A stretch of DNA of 16,256 nucleotides. It comes from Bacillota bacterium. Lineage in GTDB: Bacteria > Bacillota > Clostridia > Acetivibrionales > DTU013. The notes below the pieces were generated by a model, which worked only from the letters and a program-made list of their open reading frames with translations, made no database searches and was not told the DNA's origin. The stretch spans positions 1-16,256 of the forward strand of contig JAEYRB010000038.1 of the NCBI GenBank assembly GCA_023409735.1. Direction: 5' to 3'. Position numbers and translations under genes: made by a program. Shown here piece by piece: positions 8,413-15,856 of the stretch (position 1 is its first letter; each line of letters begins with the position of its first letter).

Positions 8413-8487
8413 TAATATGGCAATTAACAATTACATATTCTACACCAAAATTTGTGCAAATATTTTGATCAGGGGGATATTTCTCAA

Positions 8488-10287
8488 ATGCGAAGATTCA
8501 AATCACTTCTGGCATTTATCATGGCTTTTGGAATGCTTTTTGTATTTTCCTCATGTCAGAAGGAGGAGGACAAAAATGCTTTCGATAATAATGAAGCTCA
8601 AGCTGATAGAAATGCTGTTGTAAATAAAAATCTCTCTAATGATGAGCCTTATCGAATTGATGTTTTCACTATGCTGGGAAACTATGCAGGATTACAGACA
8701 GGCTGGTTTGCAAAGGTAGTCAAGGACAAATTCAATATGGAGCTTAATTTAATTGCTTCAAATGTTGACGGTGGCGGGGATGCTAAGTTTGCAAGCATGA
8801 TGGCGGCTGGGGATCTGGGTGACATAGTTATATTCGGAAATGATGATTCAAAATATATTAATGCCATTTCAGGTGGTTATCTGTTGGATATGACACGAAA
8901 TGGGTTATTGGATACATATGGTAAGGATATCGTAGTAAATTACCCAAAAGTACTAAAAAAAGCAAAGGTTAATTTCGGAAATAGTATCAGTATTTATGGA
9001 CTTGGATATAGTGCGGCCAGTATGGACTCAGCTCATGGGGCCTCAGAAGGGGAGGATATGACATGGGGGCCGGACCTTCGGTGGGACCTCTATGCAAGGT
9101 TGGGTTATCCCGAGGTAAACACTTTAGAGGATTACCTGCCCATACTGAAGCAGATGCAAGCCTTGGAACCTTTCAGCGATTCCGGAAGGCCGACCTACGG
9201 TTTTTCTCTATGGAGTGATTGGGATGGAGATAAAATGTGCCTTGCGAAGCAATACTGCAATGTTTATGGATACGATGAGAGTGACGGCTTTAATCCTTAT
9301 GGCTATGCCATGGTATATGCTACCGGTGAAAAATGGCAGGGGCTGCTTGATGATGATGGCTTCTATATCAGATGCCTTAAGCTTTATTTTGATGCTAATC
9401 AAATGGGATTATTGGACCCTGATTCAATTTCGCAGAAATATGAAGATGTTATCAGCAAGCTGAAGGATGGCCAGGTACTATTCTCGTGGTTCCCGTTTAT
9501 GGATAGCATATACAATACCCAGGAACGTCAGGAGCAAGGCAAGGGTTTCAGGCTGGTACCATTCAATGAGGAGATAGTTTATTCAGTGGGATATAACCCT
9601 TATGGCGGGAATAGACTTATATCAATAGGAAACAGTGCGAAGCATCCTGAACGCATTATGCAGCTGATAAACTGGATGTACACAGCGGATGGCTTTCAAA
9701 CTATTAAGACAGGACCTAAGGGGCTTACCTGGGATACTGATACCGATGGGAAGCCATATCTCACAGATTATGGCTGGAGGGCACTGCCCAATAATGCCAC
9801 ACAAGTAATGCCGGAGTATGGAGGCGGAACATTCAAGGATGGTATAAACCAGATGAATATTGAGCCCATTCAGTCCACATCAATAAATCCAAAAACAAAA
9901 GAAGCCTATGATTACAAGTTATGGGCTTCATATCTGGCCCATAGGCCTACAAGACTTGTCAGTGACTGGAGAAACAGGATGGGAGCCCTTACGCCCAAGG
10001 AATATTTTGTAAAACATAATAAGCTAGTAGTGGCAGATGCTGTGTTTACAGGAAGGGCGCCCGACCTGATGGATAAAGCACTTGAACAGAAAAAGGGACA
10101 GGTATCGGCTGTAATAAGGGAATACTCATGGAAAATCGTATTTGCACGAGACCAGGATGAATTCAGCTCTCTGCTGAGAGAAATGATAAGTAAGGCAAAA
10201 TCACGAGGATACGACGAATTACTCTCGTGGAATATTAACCAGGCTGAGAAGCTATATAATTGGAGATTACTAGAAAAACAGCAATAA
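8488..10287 (+). CDS. Large lipoprotein solute-binding protein, paralogue of the upstream one (second copy)
   Basis: I place the start at the ATG at 8488, giving 599 residues: GGGGG (8472-8476) stands 11 nt ahead and the protein then begins directly with a lipoprotein signal (MRRFK, hydrophobic core, lipobox VFSSC with Cys23). An in-frame ATG at 8452 would place the SD inside the gene and spoil the signal peptide. It aligns along its whole length with the first binding protein. Shared blocks include KFNMELNLIAxNVxGGGD, the LRWDLY region, YGYDE, QGKGF, GLTWD, FKDGINQ and the YSWKIVFA region near the C-terminus. It carries a small insertion (about YDESDGFNPYGYAMVYATG). It has its own promoter, so it may be expressed separately. 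It could serve as an alternative receptor or as a sensor partner of the kinase (inference). Confidence 0.92.
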   Translation: MRRFKSLLAFIMAFGMLFVFSSCQKEEDKNAFDNNEAQADRNAVVNKNLSNDEPYRIDVFTMLGNYAGLQTGWFAKVVKDKFNMELNLIASNVDGGGDAKFASMMAAGDLGDIVIFGNDDSKYINAISGGYLLDMTRNGLLDTYGKDIVVNYPKVLKKAKVNFGNSISIYGLGYSAASMDSAHGASEGEDMTWGPDLRWDLYARLGYPEVNTLEDYLPILKQMQALEPFSDSGRPTYGFSLWSDWDGDKMCLAKQYCNVYGYDESDGFNPYGYAMVYATGEKWQGLLDDDGFYIRCLKLYFDANQMGLLDPDSISQKYEDVISKLKDGQVLFSWFPFMDSIYNTQERQEQGKGFRLVPFNEEIVYSVGYNPYGGNRLISIGNSAKHPERIMQLINWMYTADGFQTIKTGPKGLTWDTDTDGKPYLTDYGWRALPNNATQVMPEYGGGTFKDGINQMNIEPIQSTSINPKTKEAYDYKLWASYLAHRPTRLVSDWRNRMGALTPKEYFVKHNKLVVADAVFTGRAPDLMDKALEQKKGQVSAVIREYSWKIVFARDQDEFSSLLREMISKAKSRGYDELLSWNINQAEKLYNWRLLEKQQ

Positions 10288-10292
10288 TCATT

Positions 10293-12422
10293 TTACGTAC
10301 CATCAGATAAAATTTGCCTGGCGTGCTTATTCTCTACAGGTTGTTTATGCTGTGCAGGCTTAAAGACAACGACTGCCAAAGGAGGCACCTGTATACTAAT
10401 AGAGTATGGCCATTGAAGGTATTGCTGTTTCTCAGCTTCGAGGCCTCCAAGATTACCAACATTACTTCCTCCATATATCTCAGAGTCGCTGTTTAGTATT
10501 TCTTTGTAAAAGCCCTTTTCAGGCACACCGATCCTGTAATTGCTATAAACTACCGGCGTGAAATTGCATACGAACAGGAGCCTGTCTTCAGGATTACTCC
10601 CTTTCCTCATAAACGATACTATACTGTGGTCACTGTCATTGCAGTCCAGCCACTCAAACCCATCATAGGAGAAATCTAGCTGATGCATTGCATTTTCTGA
10701 TGTGTATAGCTTATTAAGGTCATGCACATACCGTTTGAGCTTATTATGCATTTCATAGTCCAGCAGATTCCAATCAAGTCCCTGCTTGAAGTTCCACTCG
10801 ATAAACTGCCCGAATTCATTACCCATGAAGAGGAGCTTTTTCCCGGGGTGGCCGTACATATAGCCATATGTGACCCTGAGGCCGGCAAATTTCTGCCAGT
10901 AGTCGCCCGGCATTTTCTCTATCATTGAGCGTTTGCCATGGACGACCTCATCATGTGACAAGACTAAAACAAAGTTCTCATTCATTGCATACATAAGCGA
11001 AAAGGTTATCAGGTTATGCTGATACTTCCTATATATAGGGTCCATGCTTACATATTTAAGATAATCATTCATCCAGCCCATGTTCCACTTATAAGTAAAG
11101 CCAAGACCGCCTGTGTGCGGAGGCTTGGTTATCATCGGCCAGGAGGTGGATTCCTCTGCAATCATCATAATTCCCGGGAAATGACTGAATACAGCTGTGT
11201 TTAGCTGCTTAAGGAAGTCAGCGGCAGCTATGTTCTGATTTCCACCATATTTATTAGGTATCCATTCACCCGACTTTCTCCCATAATCCAAATATAGCAT
11301 TGAAGCAACAGCGTCTGCTCTGATGCCGTCAATATGATACTTTTCAAACCAGAAAACAGCATTTGATATTAGAAAGCTGCGAACCTCGTAACGTGAATAG
11401 TTGAAAACCAGTGTGCCCCAATCAGGCTGTTCGCCCTGCCTCGGATCTGCATGCTCGTAAAGCGCCGTACCATCGAATTTTGCAAGGCCGTGAGCATCCT
11501 TTGGGAAATGACCAGGTACCCAGTCCATTATTACTCCTATGCCCATTTCATGGCACTTATCTACAAGGTACATGAAATCCTCCGGAAGGCCATATCTGCT
11601 TGTAACGGAATAGTAGCCGGTTACTTGATAGCCCCAGGAGTCATCCAGCGGATGCTCAGCCAGGGGGAGCAGTTCTATGTGAGTATAGCCCATATCAATT
11701 ACATATGAAATCAATTTGTCGGCATAATCCCTGTATGTCAGGAAGTTGCCGCTTCCATCCTCTGAACGTGCCCATGAGCCAAGATGCACTTCATAAATTG
11801 AAACAGGCTTGTCGAAATTGTTCGCACTGTCCCGTTTTGCAATCCATTCCTGATCATGCCAGGTATAGTTATCGAGGCTGTAAACTATGGAAGCTGTACC
11901 GGGGCGCAATTCAGAATAGAAAGCATATGGATCTGCTTTTTCAATATAAGCTCCGCATGATGTTTCAATACTATACTTATACATTGCACCCGGCAGGACA
12001 TGCGGAATGAAAAGCTCCCACACCCCTGAGTTTTTGATTTGTCTCATCATATGCGACTTGCCTGTCCAGCCGTTGAAATCACCAATAACACTGACACTTG
12101 TTGCTGAAGGCGCCCATACTGCAAAGTATGTCCCATCCTGTCCACCTTCTGCTATATGGTGTGCTCCAAGCTTCTCATATATTTTATGATGATTGCCCTC
12201 GTTAAAAAGGTGCAGATCAAAATCCGTAATCAGCTGATTACTCCGGTCTAAAGACTCACCCTTATTTTGATGCCCATTGTTATAATCCTTGAGCATAATA
12301 TCTTTGAATTTATCAGAATTGGTAAATTCATTGCTGCAGTTCGTGAGCCTATGAGGATTACTTAATTTATGGCCGCAGTCTATGGGTTTATCGGAATTTT
12401 TGAGCTTGTCATTGGTTTTCAT
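10293..12422 (-). CDS. glgB: 1,4-alpha-glucan (glycogen) branching enzyme
   Basis: A 709-residue GH13 enzyme that cuts alpha-1,4-glucan and rejoins the piece by an alpha-1,6 bond, making branched glycogen in the cytoplasm. A CBM48 domain lies at about residues 85-180 (FAVWAPSATSVSVIGDFNGW). The GH13 barrel follows, with region I VIMDWVPGHF (about 297-306), nucleophile D370 in GIRAD, the acid/base Glu in IAEEST (423/424) and SHD at 489-491, then a C-terminal beta domain. All catalytic motifs are intact. I chose the ATG at 12422 because AAGGAGG (12434-12428) stands 5 nt ahead; an in-frame TTG at 12437 would include the SD. The first 65 or so residues are an Asn/Lys/Ser-rich tail absent from standard GlgB. 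No other glycogen gene is nearby. Its stop lies 5 bp from that of the second binding-protein gene. Confidence 0.97.
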   Translation of the reverse strand: MKTNDKLKNSDKPIDCGHKLSNPHRLTNCSNEFTNSDKFKDIMLKDYNNGHQNKGESLDRSNQLITDFDLHLFNEGNHHKIYEKLGAHHIAEGGQDGTYFAVWAPSATSVSVIGDFNGWTGKSHMMRQIKNSGVWELFIPHVLPGAMYKYSIETSCGAYIEKADPYAFYSELRPGTASIVYSLDNYTWHDQEWIAKRDSANNFDKPVSIYEVHLGSWARSEDGSGNFLTYRDYADKLISYVIDMGYTHIELLPLAEHPLDDSWGYQVTGYYSVTSRYGLPEDFMYLVDKCHEMGIGVIMDWVPGHFPKDAHGLAKFDGTALYEHADPRQGEQPDWGTLVFNYSRYEVRSFLISNAVFWFEKYHIDGIRADAVASMLYLDYGRKSGEWIPNKYGGNQNIAAADFLKQLNTAVFSHFPGIMMIAEESTSWPMITKPPHTGGLGFTYKWNMGWMNDYLKYVSMDPIYRKYQHNLITFSLMYAMNENFVLVLSHDEVVHGKRSMIEKMPGDYWQKFAGLRVTYGYMYGHPGKKLLFMGNEFGQFIEWNFKQGLDWNLLDYEMHNKLKRYVHDLNKLYTSENAMHQLDFSYDGFEWLDCNDSDHSIVSFMRKGSNPEDRLLFVCNFTPVVYSNYRIGVPEKGFYKEILNSDSEIYGGSNVGNLGGLEAEKQQYLQWPYSISIQVPPLAVVVFKPAQHKQPVENKHARQILSDGT
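12291..12407 (-). repeat. Three degenerate 39-bp repeats encoding a 13-residue repeat in the GlgB N-terminal tail
   Basis: Within GlgB, residues 6-18 (KLKNSDKPIDCGH), 19-31 (KLSNPHRLTNCSN) and 32-44 (EFTNSDKFKDIML) line up without gaps. They share N at position 4, a basic or acidic pair at 6-7, and D/N at 10. The DNA copies are adjacent 39-bp units that match at somewhat over half of the positions by eye. They look like an old tandem duplication. No function is known to me. Confidence 0.6.
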
Positions 12423-12489
12423 GTAAGCCTCCTTCAAATCTCAATACTGCTTCAGCTTATAAAGGTATAGCTTAGCTTTATTTTAATCT

Positions 12490-12495
12490 ATTATA
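12490..12495 (-). promoter_or_regulatory. Possible -10 box of the glgB promoter
   Basis: Read on the minus strand, this is a perfect TATAAT about 68 bp upstream of the glgB start codon. No convincing -35 hexamer stands 16-18 bp further upstream, so the promoter call is weak. Confidence 0.35.
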
Positions 12496-12550
12496 CAACT
12501 AATTCCATTTGTTTTCTATTTTATTATGGACAAGTATTCTTACTGTGCTT

Positions 12551-12580
12551 TTGACGAAAAGAATAGATGTGTGTGATAAT
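12551..12580 (+). promoter_or_regulatory. Predicted promoter of the NifU-like/GGGtGRT operon
   Basis: TTGACG (12551-12556), an 18-bp spacer and GATAAT (12575-12580) make a good sigma-A match, divergent from glgB. If used, it produces a leader of about 320 nt before the start codon at 12910. This is unusually long and contains the folded element described separately. Confidence 0.6.
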
Positions 12581-12677
12581 AAATTAACATATACAATTTA
12601 GTGAATTTATAGTAAAATACATGGTAGCAAGTTGATTAAATTTGGCAAAAGCCAGAGAATAAATATTAGTTTATTAT

Positions 12678-12839
12678 AACGAGGTGGAAAAGTGTCCCCA
12701 ACTCCAGGCTCTTTTGCTTTTGAAAAAAGTCCAGGACGCGAGTACCAATTTGGTTTTCAGGCGACCAGCCAGGATGCATGGGCGAGCAGCAAGCAAAGCT
12801 TGCGACCAGCCCCCACCTCGTTGAAACACTTCTGAGGTG
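12678..12839 (+). ncRNA. Candidate structured leader RNA element with competing stems
   Basis: A perfect 10-bp outer stem joins AACGAGGTGG (12678-12687) to CCACCTCGTT (12813-12822). Inside are the hairpin GCAAGC-AAA-GCTTGC (12789-12803), a 10-nt direct repeat GCGACCAGCC (12761-12770 and 12802-12811) and three copies of CCAGG. A second GAGGTG (12834-12839) can pair with CACCTC (12814-12819), competing with the outer stem. AAGTGT (12690-12695) is complementary to ACACTT (12826-12831), giving a possible pseudoknot. It has no open reading frame of note, and its G/C-rich patches stand out from the A/T-rich surroundings. I do not recognise a known riboswitch class. It may be a cis-regulatory RNA or a dispersed repeat. 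Confidence 0.5.
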
Positions 12840-12851
12840 AGAAGATTTTAC

Positions 12852-12874
12852 TTCAAACGAAAATTTTCTTTGAA
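12852..12874 (+). promoter_or_regulatory. Near-perfect palindrome before the NifU-like gene
   Basis: TTCAAA and TTTGAA flank the perfect 10-bp palindrome GAAAATTTTC, with one extra C on the left side only. It lies about 35 bp before the start codon and just ahead of the SD AAAGGGG (12896-12902). It could be a repressor site or a weak RNA hairpin. It does not match a Fur box that I would recognise. Confidence 0.4.
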
Positions 12875-12909
12875 TCGAAGTATTATAAACATTAGAAAGG
12901 GGTCATAGA

Positions 12910-13602
12910 ATGATTTATTCGCATGAAGTTGAAAGAATGACGTGTGTGGCAAAGGGTCCCAATCATGGACCGGCTCCAATTCCTGAGGAGGGTAAATGGG
13001 TACAATCAAAAGAAATAAAGGATATATCAGGCCTTACACATGGAGTTGGCTGGTGCGCACCACAGCAGGGCGCCTGCAAGCTTACACTCAATGTTAAGGA
13101 CGGAATTATCCAGGAAGCATTGGTAGAGACATTAGGCTGCTCTGGAATGACTCATTCCGCAGCAATGGCATCAGAAATTTTACCAGGCAAAACAATACTT
13201 GAAGCCCTTAATACAGACCTTGTATGTGATGCTATCAATACAGCTATGAGGGAATTGTTCCTCCAGATAGCATACGGCAGAACACAGACTGCGTTCTCTG
13301 AAGGCGGACTGCCAATAGGCGCAGGCCTTGAAGACTTAGGAAAGGGTCTCAGAAGCCAGGTTGGAACCATGTTTGGCACTCTCGCAAAAGGACCGAGATA
13401 CTTGGAACTGGCAGAAGGCTACGTAACTCATGTTGCACTTGATGAGAACAACGAGATCATCGGTTACGAATTTGTTCACCTTGGAAAAATGATGGACATG
13501 ATCAAAAAAGGCACCGATGCAAACGAAGCCGTCAAGAAGGCTACAAGCAAATACGGCAGATTCGATGAGGCCGCTAAGGTAATCGATCCTAGAGAAGAAT
13601 AA
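12910..13602 (+). CDS. NifU-N-like iron-sulfur cluster scaffold protein, partner of GGGtGRT protein
   Basis: A 230-residue soluble protein. The middle region resembles the NifU/IscU scaffold fold: a beta-rich stretch (ACKLTLNVKDGIIQEALVETLGC) followed by GCSGMTHSAAMASEILPGKT, the place of the conserved GC..S motif. Cys residues stand at 12, 49, 56, 77 and 106; C49, C77 and C106 are at spacings plausible for cluster ligands. It is longer than IscU (about 130 residues), with N- and C-terminal additions. Databases usually call such proteins iron-sulfur cluster assembly scaffold proteins when they precede a GGGtGRT gene (from memory). It sits 19 bp upstream of that gene in one operon. It probably binds or handles an Fe-S cluster (inference from fold and context). 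Confidence 0.75.
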   Translation: MIYSHEVERMTCVAKGPNHGPAPIPEEGKWVQSKEIKDISGLTHGVGWCAPQQGACKLTLNVKDGIIQEALVETLGCSGMTHSAAMASEILPGKTILEALNTDLVCDAINTAMRELFLQIAYGRTQTAFSEGGLPIGAGLEDLGKGLRSQVGTMFGTLAKGPRYLELAEGYVTHVALDENNEIIGYEFVHLGKMMDMIKKGTDANEAVKKATSKYGRFDEAAKVIDPREE

Positions 13603-13621
13603 ATAGAGGGAGGTTGAAAAC

Positions 13622-14623
13622 ATGTCATTGTTTGAAAGCTATGAAAGAAGAATAGATAAGATCAATGCATTCCTTAATAAGAACGGCATTGCATCCTTGG
13701 AAGAAGCTAAAAAGATATGCGATGATAAGGGTATAGATCCTTATGCATTAGTTAAGCAGATACAGCCCATATGCTTTGAAAATGCGTGCTGGGCTTATGT
13801 TGCAGGCGCTGCTCTGGCAATAAAGAGGGGCTGCAAAAAGGCTGCCGATGCTGCAGAGGTAATAGGCGAAGGCCTGCAGGCATTCTGTATTGCGGGTTCT
13901 GTTGCTGAAGACAGAAAGGTTGGCCTTGGACATGGTAATCTTGGCGCAATGCTTCTTCGTGAAGAGACAAAGTGCTTTGCTTTCCTTGCAGGCCACGAAT
14001 CCTTTGCTGCTGCTGAAGGTGCTATTGGTATAGCAAGATCAGCCAACAAGGTAAGGAAGGAACCTCTCAGGGTTATACTCAATGGCCTTGGAAAGGATGC
14101 TGCTCAGATCATTTCCAGGATCAACGGATTTACATACGTTCAGACTAAATTTGATTATTTCACAGGTAATCTTGAAATAGTTAGAGAAATAAAGTATTCA
14201 AACGGCGAAAGAGCAAAGGTCAGATGCTTCGGCGCTGATGATGTAAGAGAAGGCGTTGCAATAATGCACCATGAAGGCGTTGACGTTTCCATTACAGGTA
14301 ACTCAACTAACCCGACAAGGTTCCAGCACCCTGTAGCAGGCACATATAAAAAGGAATGTGTTGAGCAGGGTAAGAAGTATTTCTCAGTTGCATCAGGCGG
14401 CGGCACAGGCAGAACGCTTCATCCGGACAATATGGCAGCAGGACCTGCTTCATACGGTATGACAGATACTATGGGCAGAATGCATTCTGATGCTCAGTTC
14501 GCAGGCTCGTCCTCAGTTCCTGCACACGTTGAAATGATGGGCTTCCTTGGCATGGGCAACAATCCTATGGTTGGTGCAACCGTTGCTGTTGCAGTTGCTG
14601 TTGAAGAGGCTATGAATAAGTAG
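13622..14623 (+). CDS. GGGtGRT protein (conserved, function not established)
   Basis: A 333-residue soluble protein carrying the motif that names the family: GGGTGRT at residues 259-265, followed by LHPDNMAAGP. Other conserved-looking stretches are GLGHGNLGAMLLREET (about 101-116), CFAFLAGHESFAAAEGAIG (about 118-136), ITGNSTNPTRFQHP (about 224-237) and a Gly/Met/Ala-rich C-terminus. Cys residues occur at 33, 51, 56, 71, 89, 118, 202 and 246. The gene is translated from an excellent SD (GAGGGAGG, 13606-13613) 8 nt before the ATG and is followed by a strong terminator. It forms a two-gene operon with the NifU-like gene, which suggests a metal- or cluster-dependent role. I know of no proven reaction. 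Confidence 0.9.
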   Translation: MSLFESYERRIDKINAFLNKNGIASLEEAKKICDDKGIDPYALVKQIQPICFENACWAYVAGAALAIKRGCKKAADAAEVIGEGLQAFCIAGSVAEDRKVGLGHGNLGAMLLREETKCFAFLAGHESFAAAEGAIGIARSANKVRKEPLRVILNGLGKDAAQIISRINGFTYVQTKFDYFTGNLEIVREIKYSNGERAKVRCFGADDVREGVAIMHHEGVDVSITGNSTNPTRFQHPVAGTYKKECVEQGKKYFSVASGGGTGRTLHPDNMAAGPASYGMTDTMGRMHSDAQFAGSSSVPAHVEMMGFLGMGNNPMVGATVAVAVAVEEAMNK

Positions 14624-14742
14624 TGTATGAGTGTGGGTTATTCCTGCAATGATACTATATTTAGCTCAAGAAAACACCATTTGTAAGGGGCTTTTGCTTA
14701 GGCAAAGGCTATTAGCAAATAGGCTGAGGTATCAAACATTAG

Positions 14743-14775
14743 GGACTTCCGTGATTTTGGCGGAAGTCCTTTTTT
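14743..14775 (+). terminator. Strong intrinsic terminator after the GGGtGRT gene
   Basis: A perfect 9-bp stem (GGACTTCCG 14743-14751 with CGGAAGTCC 14761-14769) is followed by six T. Two smaller hairpins precede it at about 14694-14726. The stem lies 17 bp past the end of the convergent exporter gene, so it may also end transcripts from the other strand, though that side lacks a T-run. Confidence 0.92.
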
Positions 14776-14792
14776 GTGCAAACGAATATACC

Positions 14793-15704
14793 CTACTGTA
14801 TATTGTCTATTTTTGAGATCGCTTTCACGTGATGTCGCTTATCTTTAAACACCAATGCAATAAGAAGCCCTGCCAGCACGAGGACCCCGCCGATTATTTG
14901 GTAAACCGTGAATGATTCATTCAGAACGATTACGGCAAATATCGCGGTAAGTACCGGTTGAAGCAAAGTAAGTATTGAGACGGTGGACGAATTAATATAA
15001 CCGAGGGCATAATTGATTGAAAAGTATCCCCCAACCTGCGTGATCAGACCCAGGCATAACAAATAGGCCCAGGATGGCAGGTTGAAACCATATAACGCGC
15101 TTCCCGTAGCAATGCAACAGATAAATAATGTAATGGTACTCCCTAAGAAAGTGTAAAAAACAACTTGAATCGTGCTGTTTTTCTGTCGGACCTCTTTTAC
15201 CGACAAGATATATAGTGCGAGAAATATGCTTGCGATAATGGAATACACAAAACCGGTATCAATTTTCATATGGATAATATTATTGATTCCGATGATTATA
15301 GCAACCCCAAGAATAGCAATAATATTGCCAGTCCAATGGAAGCGGTTCAACATCTCCCTAAACAGTATCATTGCCCCTATCCCGACCCATACCGAGGAAA
15401 GATTGACAATCAATGTAGGAAATGTTGTATTGGATACGATTACTGCAGTATTCCAGAATACCAGTTCAAATGCGAAAAAAATGCCAGCCAGTACTGAAAG
15501 GCAGATTCCTTTCAAATTCATATCCTTACTTTTTACCCGGATATAGAAAGGCAAAATGAACAGCATGGCAAAAAATACCCTGTAAAATGAAACTGATATG
15601 CCGTTAACCTGAGCCTTTTTTACGAAAAACGCCGATATGGATATGCATGCGATTCCAAAGAACAATAATATCCAAGGTAGCTTTTTTAGTTTTCCTTCAT
15701 TCAT
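14793..15704 (-). CDS. EamA-domain transporter (drug/metabolite transporter superfamily)
   Basis: A 303-residue membrane protein with about ten hydrophobic helices arranged as two EamA repeats (about residues 8-137 and 149-288). Each repeat ends in a typical LxxxEx-type stretch: LFREMLNRFHWTG in the first and LNESFTVYQIIGGVLVLAG in the second. Family knowledge: these carriers move amino acids, nucleotides or other small metabolites, usually outward; the substrate cannot be told from sequence. The SD is modest (AGGCGG about 9 nt before the ATG). It is a single-gene unit on the minus strand with its own promoter and converges on the GGGtGRT operon. Confidence 0.93.
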   Translation of the reverse strand: MNEGKLKKLPWILLFFGIACISISAFFVKKAQVNGISVSFYRVFFAMLFILPFYIRVKSKDMNLKGICLSVLAGIFFAFELVFWNTAVIVSNTTFPTLIVNLSSVWVGIGAMILFREMLNRFHWTGNIIAILGVAIIIGINNIIHMKIDTGFVYSIIASIFLALYILSVKEVRQKNSTIQVVFYTFLGSTITLFICCIATGSALYGFNLPSWAYLLCLGLITQVGGYFSINYALGYINSSTVSILTLLQPVLTAIFAVIVLNESFTVYQIIGGVLVLAGLLIALVFKDKRHHVKAISKIDNIQ

Positions 15705-15728
15705 AATTTTACCGCCTATTTTCCTTTT

Positions 15729-15757
15729 ATTATAACTTGATACTGTAACAAATACAA
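15729..15757 (-). promoter_or_regulatory. Predicted promoter of the EamA transporter gene
   Basis: On the minus strand, TTGTAT (15757-15752), exactly 17 bp, and TATAAT (15734-15729) form a good sigma-A promoter. Transcription would begin near 15722, about 18 nt before the start codon. Confidence 0.7.
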
Positions 15758-15804
15758 AATTCTATAATTACGAAACCCAATAATATAGTGGCGTCGTCGG
15801 ATTT

Positions 15805-15856
15805 GATAATAATAGAGTTAAGGGTATTTTAGCCCTTGGCTCTATTATTATCTTTT
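15805..15856 (+). terminator. Long orphan hairpin with T-run
   Basis: A perfect 13-bp stem (GATAATAATAGAG 15805-15817 with CTCTATTATTATC 15840-15852) continues as TTAAGGG/CCCTTGG with two T-G wobbles. This gives 20 bp around an 8-nt loop, followed by TTTT. The shape is that of a plus-strand terminator, but no plus-strand gene lies upstream after the terminator at 14775. It may be a solitary terminator, a remnant of a lost gene or a small palindromic repeat. Confidence 0.6.

Noticed and set aside
8452..8487. Upstream in-frame ATG of the second binding-protein gene
   Set aside because: It would add 12 residues before a typical lipoprotein signal and put the GGGGG Shine-Dalgarno inside the gene. 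The ATG at 8488 fits better.
11451..11708. Open frames on the plus strand inside glgB and other genes
   Set aside because: They overlap well-conserved enzyme genes in full, lack ribosome sites and have no recognisable protein features, so they are antisense shadows.
12423..12437. TTG start giving a five-residue longer GlgB
   Set aside because: The AAGGAGG site would then lie inside the coding region. The ATG at 12422 directly follows it.
12678..12839. Known riboswitch classes (cobalamin, SAM, glycine, c-di-GMP, T-box) for the leader element
   Set aside because: None of their characteristic conserved sequences is present. A match to a metal-sensing class could not be confirmed by eye, so no class is assigned.
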